DNA from: Planctomycetota bacterium
GTDB lineage: Bacteria; Planctomycetota; Phycisphaerae; Phycisphaerales; SM1A02
Direction of reading: 5' to 3'
DNA length: 11,432 nucleotides
Assembly: GCA_014381385.1 (NCBI GenBank)
Contig: JACNLR010000068.1
Span: forward strand, 1-11,432
Under the pieces are notes generated by a model that saw only the letters and a program-made list of their open reading frames with translations, searched no databases and was not told where the DNA came from. Made by a program: the position numbers and the translations under genes. This document shows, in pieces, positions 8,114-11,432 of the stretch; the stretch's first letter is position 1; every line of letters starts with the position of its first letter.

Positions 8114-8190
8114 CAGTCACTTTAAAGCGACTTAAAATCAACTGATTAGCGACTAAATAGCGACTAAATAGCGACTAAATAGCGACTAAT
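8114..8190. repeat. 11-bp tandem repeat array downstream of mraY
   Basis: Four units of TAGCGACTAAA stand head to tail at 8147, 8158, 8169 and 8180; the first three are identical and the last ends in T. Diverged units continue upstream in the same 11-bp phase: 8125-8135 matches 9 of 11 and 8136-8146 and 8114-8124 match about 6 of 11. The period is close to one DNA helical turn, so the same face would be repeated. The upstream part is also an imperfect 18-bp palindrome (8115-8132, centre CTTTAAAG). It is noncoding. It could be replication-slippage sequence or a set of protein-binding sites; which is unknown. Confidence 0.85.
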
Positions 8191-8195
8191 AAAAC

Positions 8196-8210
8196 GTAAC
8201 AACCTGTTAC
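8196..8210. repeat. small inverted repeat (6-bp stem, 3-nt loop)
   Basis: GTAACA at 8196-8201 is followed by its reverse complement TGTTAC at 8205-8210, separated by ACC. No U-tract follows, so it is not a canonical intrinsic terminator, although it lies downstream of mraY where transcript ends are expected. Confidence 0.4.
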
Positions 8211-8217
8211 CGCACCG

Positions 8218-8350
8218 TTTACATCCACTCCATCTTTACCTCTGAGACTTTTTTTTGCAAAAAGTCTAAAAGGCGATTTTTGAGCTTTAAAAAGTCTCAG
8301 AGGCGATTTTTGAGCTTTAAAAAGTCTCAGAGGTAAAAAGAGGGTGTAAA
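8218..8350. repeat. composite repeat: 30-bp direct repeats flanked by long inverted arms
   Basis: A 30-bp unit starting AAAAAGTCT and ending GAGCTTT occurs at 8259-8288 and, with two differences, at 8289-8318. A third half copy occupies 8319-8333. Upstream, TTTACCTCTGAGACTTTTT (8235-8253) is the exact reverse complement of 8319-8337 (19 bp). The same arm can pair over 9 bp with the first copy (8245-8253 with 8259-8267). TTTACA at 8218-8223 and TGTAAA at 8345-8350 extend the symmetry with mismatches. Each complete unit can also fold on itself (AAAG-t-CTCA with TGAG-CTTT in unit 2, 8291-8318). It lies between two convergent genes, so it may stop or protect both transcripts, or be a small mobile-repeat remnant. 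No target-site duplication was recognised. Confidence 0.8.
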
Positions 8351-8381
8351 GGTGGTTGGGGGCGTGGTCGCGAGCGTTGGT

Positions 8382-9536
8382 TCACTGTTGGATGGCAGAA
8401 TCGAGATCTATAATTGCACCGGGTAAGGTGGGAGCTTTTTTGAAACGGTGCTCCCGAAGCATCGAGATGAGATGTGCCATATCGCCATGCACCGGTGCTG
8501 TGAACTCGACAGGTTGTTCGTTTATCGGATGGATAAATGCAAGATGCGCAGCATGCAGTGCTTGTCGCTTGATCACGAACTCCGTGCGTGGTACCGGAAA
8601 TGGTATTGAACGAGGTACAATATTGGAAACTTTCAGGTGCTTGCCGCCATACATGTCGTCACCAACAATCGGATATCCTAAGTGCTGCAAGTGCAGTCGG
8701 ATTTGATGTGTTCTGCCAGTTTTTAAATCTAACTCGACTAAAGTAAAACCATCGTAAATTTCACGAACGTGAAAAATAGTTATTGACTGCTTGCCCGTAT
8801 CATCCCAACGGACAGCGTAACCGTCACGTTTTGTTTGGTGTTTGCCAAGTGGAACATCAATAGTGTCAGTCAATGGTTCCACTTCACCGTGAACGACAGC
8901 TAGATAGCGTTTGCGTGTTTTTCGTTGCTCAAACTGTTTTCCGAGCCGCCAATGTGCGGTATCTGTTTTGGCTGCGACCATAACGCCGGTTGTATGTCTA
9001 TCTAATCTATGAACAACACCTGGCCTTGCGAACTCTTCGCCGACAGATGAGAGTTCGCCACTGCTTACGTTCTGAAAATGCCAAGCGAGTGCGTTGATCA
9101 GTGTGCCAGATTTATTTGAGCGAGCTGGGTGCACAATAATATCATCGTCTTTGTTGATAACAATGATGTCGTTATCTTCATGAATAACTTTGAGTGGAAT
9201 TTCTTCAGCTGGAATATCTGAGGAGGGTGGTGGCGGAAGAATCACATTGACCACATCGTGTTTTTTGAGTTTGGTAGAACCTTTTGGATTTCTTCCATTG
9301 ACGGTTACCATATTTTCTTCAATGAGTTTCTTTAAACTTGTTCGCGAGAGGAAAGGAATCCTAGTCGCAAGATAACTATCGAGCCGTCTATTTAAATCTC
9401 TTGAAATAGTAAAGGTCGCCTCGACTACAGAATCTTCTTCTGGATGTTGCTCTTCATATGCACGAAACAAAGCATCGCTATCGATGTTGCCACCTCCATC
9501 AAGTATCTCCTTAGACCGATCACTCGGCGTGCACAT
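8382..9536 (-). CDS. rluD: RluA/RluD-family 23S rRNA pseudouridine synthase
   Basis: Isomerises specific uridines to pseudouridine; the RluD branch modifies helix 69 of 23S rRNA, but substrate cannot be proved from sequence. Residues 1-40 are an acidic extension of no known fold. An S4 RNA-binding domain follows (about 48-98: RRLDSYLATRIPFLSRTSLKKLI, then MVTVNGR), then a PPPP linker at 101-104. The catalytic domain (about 113-355) contains VINKDDDIIVHP, HRLDRHTTGVMV with catalytic Asp179, RYLAVVHG and TGRTHQIRLH. This order is standard for RluC/RluD-type enzymes. The start at 9536 has AAGG 6 nt upstream and overlaps the previous stop by one base (TAATG), so it is coupled to the upstream TPR gene. 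It is the last gene of the leftward unit and converges on mraY. Confidence 0.9.
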   Translation of the reverse strand: MCTPSDRSKEILDGGGNIDSDALFRAYEEQHPEEDSVVEATFTISRDLNRRLDSYLATRIPFLSRTSLKKLIEENMVTVNGRNPKGSTKLKKHDVVNVILPPPPSSDIPAEEIPLKVIHEDNDIIVINKDDDIIVHPARSNKSGTLINALAWHFQNVSSGELSSVGEEFARPGVVHRLDRHTTGVMVAAKTDTAHWRLGKQFEQRKTRKRYLAVVHGEVEPLTDTIDVPLGKHQTKRDGYAVRWDDTGKQSITIFHVREIYDGFTLVELDLKTGRTHQIRLHLQHLGYPIVGDDMYGGKHLKVSNIVPRSIPFPVPRTEFVIKRQALHAAHLAFIHPINEQPVEFTAPVHGDMAHLISMLREHRFKKAPTLPGAIIDLDSAIQQ

Positions 9537-10291
9537 TACTTGCCTTCTGGTTTTGTTATATCGGTCAAAATATCTATGCTTGAGTTCACCGGTTTAGGGT
9601 CTCGACTAAGCACTTGATTATTTCGCGTAGTAACTTCAGCGTCTGTTGGGAGCGTTCGTTCATTAGCAAGTTTTTCGATTGAACGTGCCCGAGCAAGCGC
9701 TTGGGTCGCAAGAGCTGGGTACAGAGTTTCGACCCTAGCTGAAGCTAACTCATAATATCTTTTTGCTGCGTCTATGTCACCGCGCGATTCGGCGATAGCT
9801 GCTTGACCATTTAGTCCGCTAACAACAAATAGTGCTATACCGTCAGAGTCGTCGTCAGTTGCAACAACTCTGCCATATAAATTGTCCGCTTTTTCTAGAT
9901 AAAAGACACGGTCTTCTTCAGAAAGAGTGGTTGCTATATCTGCGTTGCTGCCAATTGTTTGCCCAAGAACTATTGCCTTAAGATACGCATCGCCAGCATT
10001 TAAGAGCCCGAGCTCTGTAATACTATCGATGTCAGAATATGATTGTGCTACATCCTCATGCGAAGCCGGAAGACCAGTCGCCGTCGCTTCAATATAGGCA
10101 ATCCAAGCCTCTGCTCTGTGCGCAGTCTTGCCTTGCTGGTAGCGAATGAAAAACAAATAGCCGACAATGACAATCATTACGATGAGCAAGTAACTCGGAC
10201 CCTTCGTTTTGAGCCAAAGTACGAAATCTTCGTTTACTTGGGTCTCGGCGAGGTCGGCGGTTTGTATATCTTTTAAACGGTCACGGTCCAT
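9536..10291 (-). CDS. membrane-anchored TPR-like protein (YfgM-like architecture)
   Basis: The 251-residue protein has an acidic/polar N-terminus (1-30, including VNEDFVLWLKTKG), one clear transmembrane helix at about 32-50 (PSYLLIVMIVIVGYLFFIR) and then a soluble helical domain. The latter contains TPR-like helix pairs, for example LGLLNAGDAYLKAIV, YLEKADNLYGRVVA and GDIDAAKRYYELASARVETLYP, followed by a polar tail from about 210. The arrangement resembles YfgM/TPR_21-type proteins linked to envelope protein folding or secretion in other bacteria, but overall similarity is architectural and I would not name it so. Topology is probably N-in with the TPR part outside the cytoplasm. A clear AAAGGA lies 7 nt before ATG 10291. 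Its stop overlaps the pseudouridine synthase start. Confidence 0.8.
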   Translation of the reverse strand: MDRDRLKDIQTADLAETQVNEDFVLWLKTKGPSYLLIVMIVIVGYLFFIRYQQGKTAHRAEAWIAYIEATATGLPASHEDVAQSYSDIDSITELGLLNAGDAYLKAIVLGQTIGSNADIATTLSEEDRVFYLEKADNLYGRVVATDDDSDGIALFVVSGLNGQAAIAESRGDIDAAKRYYELASARVETLYPALATQALARARSIEKLANERTLPTDAEVTTRNNQVLSRDPKPVNSSIDILTDITKPEGK

Positions 10292-10305
10292 AAGTGATTC
10301 CTTTG

Positions 10306-10320
10306 AGAATTACATATTCT
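10306..10320. promoter_or_regulatory. inverted repeat upstream of the membrane TPR gene, possible promoter
   Basis: AGAAT (10306-10310) and ATTCT (10316-10320) form an inverted repeat with a 5-nt centre. On the minus strand it reads TAGAATATGTAATTCT, with -10-like hexamers (TAGAAT, TATGTAAT) just upstream of the ribosome-binding site. A second short inverted repeat, TGCG/CGCA at 10331-10343, lies between it and the preceding stop. An internal promoter is possible; no -35 was identified. Confidence 0.25.
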
Positions 10321-10346
10321 ATCTCAGGAGTGCGATACTCGCAAGA

Positions 10347-11303
10347 TTACTTCAAATGAAGCCTATCGACGGCATTTTGGAGTTGTTCAAGGCAGGATGC
10401 CAAGTACCGCGGGTCACCCTCAGACTGCATGAAAGCGGGTGCAGTTGCAGCAAGCATGAGACGGCGAAGATCTACAAGCTTGCTGTAATCGTCGTCAACG
10501 CGAAGTCCTATTGCTTTTCTTGCAGCTGCCATCGCTGGAACGGGTTTAGTCTCTTTGAGCCTTGTTTTGTGTCCCCATAGTTGCCGTTCAAGATAAACAG
10601 CATCTTCAATCCAGTGCCCTGCGTGAACTTCTGCGAGATCAATAAGGGCAACCTTTGCATCGGATTCCTCGCTTCTACACATCGCATTGGCAAAATGCAA
10701 ATCGCCGTGTAGCCACTGGTCGATGCGTCTTGCTCGCCAAACATCCATGAGATAGTTTAGTTTTTTCAATAACAAAGAATGCATTTTTTTCCATTTTTTT
10801 TCATTTTCAATATGGTTTTCTCGAACGCTCGTCTTTGCAGCCTTCAGGAGTGCGTTCCAGTTTTCGCGCCTGCCCTCTTGATCAACTGGAAACTCAGAAG
10901 CACCACTTGTAAATCGAGCAGCAGCTTCGGCAATTCTTGCAATGTTACTTGATTCCCAATGTTTGCCGAGAGGGCCAACAGGGAATCGTTCAATTATCAT
11001 CCAAGTTAGGTCGTAGCCGTTGAGTTGTTCCCCGCTTTCAAAGAGTTGGGGAACGACACCGCCTGCCTTCTGCATTTTTCGAGTCCAACCAAGTTCTCGC
11101 TGGTTGACGGGTAGTTTAATTACTACATCAGTTTTGCCATCATCGCTATCCCAAGTGGCAAATCCAGTCGCAGCACCACCACGTTGCCAGTCTGTGCGGA
11201 ACCAATGGATTTCGTCTAGCCGATTATTTGTTTGCTTTCTCAGGGCTGGTTCGAGTGAACTAGCAAGAGACGATGGGAAACTGCTCTTAGCAGATTCAAT
11301 CAT
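10347..11303 (-). CDS. APH/choline-kinase-like phosphotransferase, substrate unknown
   Basis: Belongs by motif to the aminoglycoside phosphotransferase/choline kinase superfamily, small-molecule kinases with a protein-kinase-like fold. The N-lobe has VVIKLP (Lys63, likely ATP-contacting) and a hinge-like stretch near WMIIERFPVGPLG (101-113). The catalytic loop is WLHGDLHFANAM (197-208) with Asp201 and Asn206. The metal-binding segment is ALIDLAEVHAGHW (219-231) with Asp222, where classic APHs have IDxxD/DxD variants. A Lys-rich helix, ENEKKWKKMHSLLLKKLNYL, lies at 166-185. The length, 318, is normal. GGAG lies 8 nt upstream of ATG 11303. The family includes kinases for antibiotics, choline, sugars and amino acids; nothing here points to resistance, and neighbours are housekeeping genes. 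It is the first gene of the leftward group, 55 bp before the TPR gene. Confidence 0.8.
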   Translation of the reverse strand: MIESAKSSFPSSLASSLEPALRKQTNNRLDEIHWFRTDWQRGGAATGFATWDSDDGKTDVVIKLPVNQRELGWTRKMQKAGGVVPQLFESGEQLNGYDLTWMIIERFPVGPLGKHWESSNIARIAEAAARFTSGASEFPVDQEGRRENWNALLKAAKTSVRENHIENEKKWKKMHSLLLKKLNYLMDVWRARRIDQWLHGDLHFANAMCRSEESDAKVALIDLAEVHAGHWIEDAVYLERQLWGHKTRLKETKPVPAMAAARKAIGLRVDDDYSKLVDLRRLMLAATAPAFMQSEGDPRYLASCLEQLQNAVDRLHLK

Positions 11304-11432
11304 GCTCGCTTCTCCAGTAGAACTTTCACGTATTTAGAGTAAGGGAAAATTGAGAATGAAGCAAGTCTTTCAACCTAGGGGTTGCCTTTATCGCCTCTAG
11401 AACGTAGTTTAGGGGTATGACGAATGCAGGGA
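11304..11432. promoter_or_regulatory. upstream region of the phosphotransferase gene, possible divergent promoter and gene start at right edge
   Basis: No complete gene is present. CAACC-TAGG-GGTTG (11371-11384) is a perfect 5-bp inverted repeat, and TAGGGGT occurs twice (11376-11382 and 11410-11416). On the plus strand TTGCCT (11382-11387) and TAGTTT (11405-11410) are spaced 17 bp, a weak promoter-like pair. ATG at 11424 has AGGGG 8 nt upstream; ATG at 11417 is another option in a different frame. Only a few codons remain before the edge, so a rightward gene is a guess. On the minus strand TTGCTT and TACTCT with 17-bp spacing may drive the phosphotransferase gene. Confidence 0.3.

Noticed and set aside
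8147..8333. CRISPR array suggested by closely spaced direct repeats
   Set aside because: The 11-bp and 30-bp units are strictly head to tail with no unique spacers, and there are no cas genes nearby.
8235..8340. Canonical intrinsic terminator for mraY or the pseudouridine synthase gene
   Set aside because: Stems are strong, but none is followed immediately by a U-tract on either strand; the T-runs are inside stems or about 7 nt away. It is kept as a structured repeat only.
8356..8706. Plus-strand open frame of 116 codons at the end of the convergent region
   Set aside because: It lies almost wholly antisense to the conserved C-terminal part of the pseudouridine synthase, with a Cys/Ser/Arg-rich, motif-free product.
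10347..11303. Antibiotic-resistance aminoglycoside kinase
   Set aside because: Only the superfamily catalytic motif is shared. No mobile element or resistance gene is nearby, so a resistance call would be unsupported.

Overview
This is an ordinary-looking bacterial chromosomal window of moderate, somewhat AT-leaning composition (not computed). It carries housekeeping genes and shows no phage, integrase, transposase or CRISPR signature. The gene content fits a Gram-negative-type bacterium with meso-diaminopimelate peptidoglycan. The start of the peptide deformylase (VDPKSL...HPDP.LR.KA) and the attachment of murE-murF-mraY to def, fmt and queA rather than to a full dcw cluster remind me of Planctomycetota, perhaps Phycisphaerae. 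That assignment is inference from memory and is only moderately secure.

Layout. Positions 1-1023 (minus) hold the N-terminal 341 codons of a tetratricopeptide-like protein that runs off the left edge. A short divergent region with two inverted repeats separates it from a tightly packed plus-strand run of seven genes (1083-8105): def, fmt, a small HExxH putative metalloprotease, queA, murE, murF and mraY. Four of the six junctions are 4-bp ATGA/GTGA overlaps and the other two gaps are under 20 nt, so this is almost certainly one transcription unit. Positions 8106-8381 are a gene-free convergent region packed with repeats: an 11-bp tandem array and, beside it, a 30-bp direct repeat with an inverted copy. 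Then come three minus-strand genes, in transcription order: an APH/choline-kinase-like phosphotransferase (11303-10347), a membrane-anchored TPR-like protein (10291-9536) and an RluA/RluD-family pseudouridine synthase (9536-8382). The last 129 bases are a probable divergent promoter region, possibly with the first codons of a rightward gene.

How the genes work together. def and fmt remove and add the formyl group of initiator methionine. queA makes the epoxyqueuosine precursor in tRNA, and the RluD-like enzyme modifies rRNA, so translation and RNA modification is one theme. murE, murF and mraY carry out three consecutive steps of peptidoglycan precursor synthesis, from UDP-MurNAc-dipeptide to lipid I. 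No complete novel system is visible. The parts most worth a second look are the uncharacterised HExxH protein translationally coupled between fmt and queA, and the structured repeats between mraY and the pseudouridine synthase gene.
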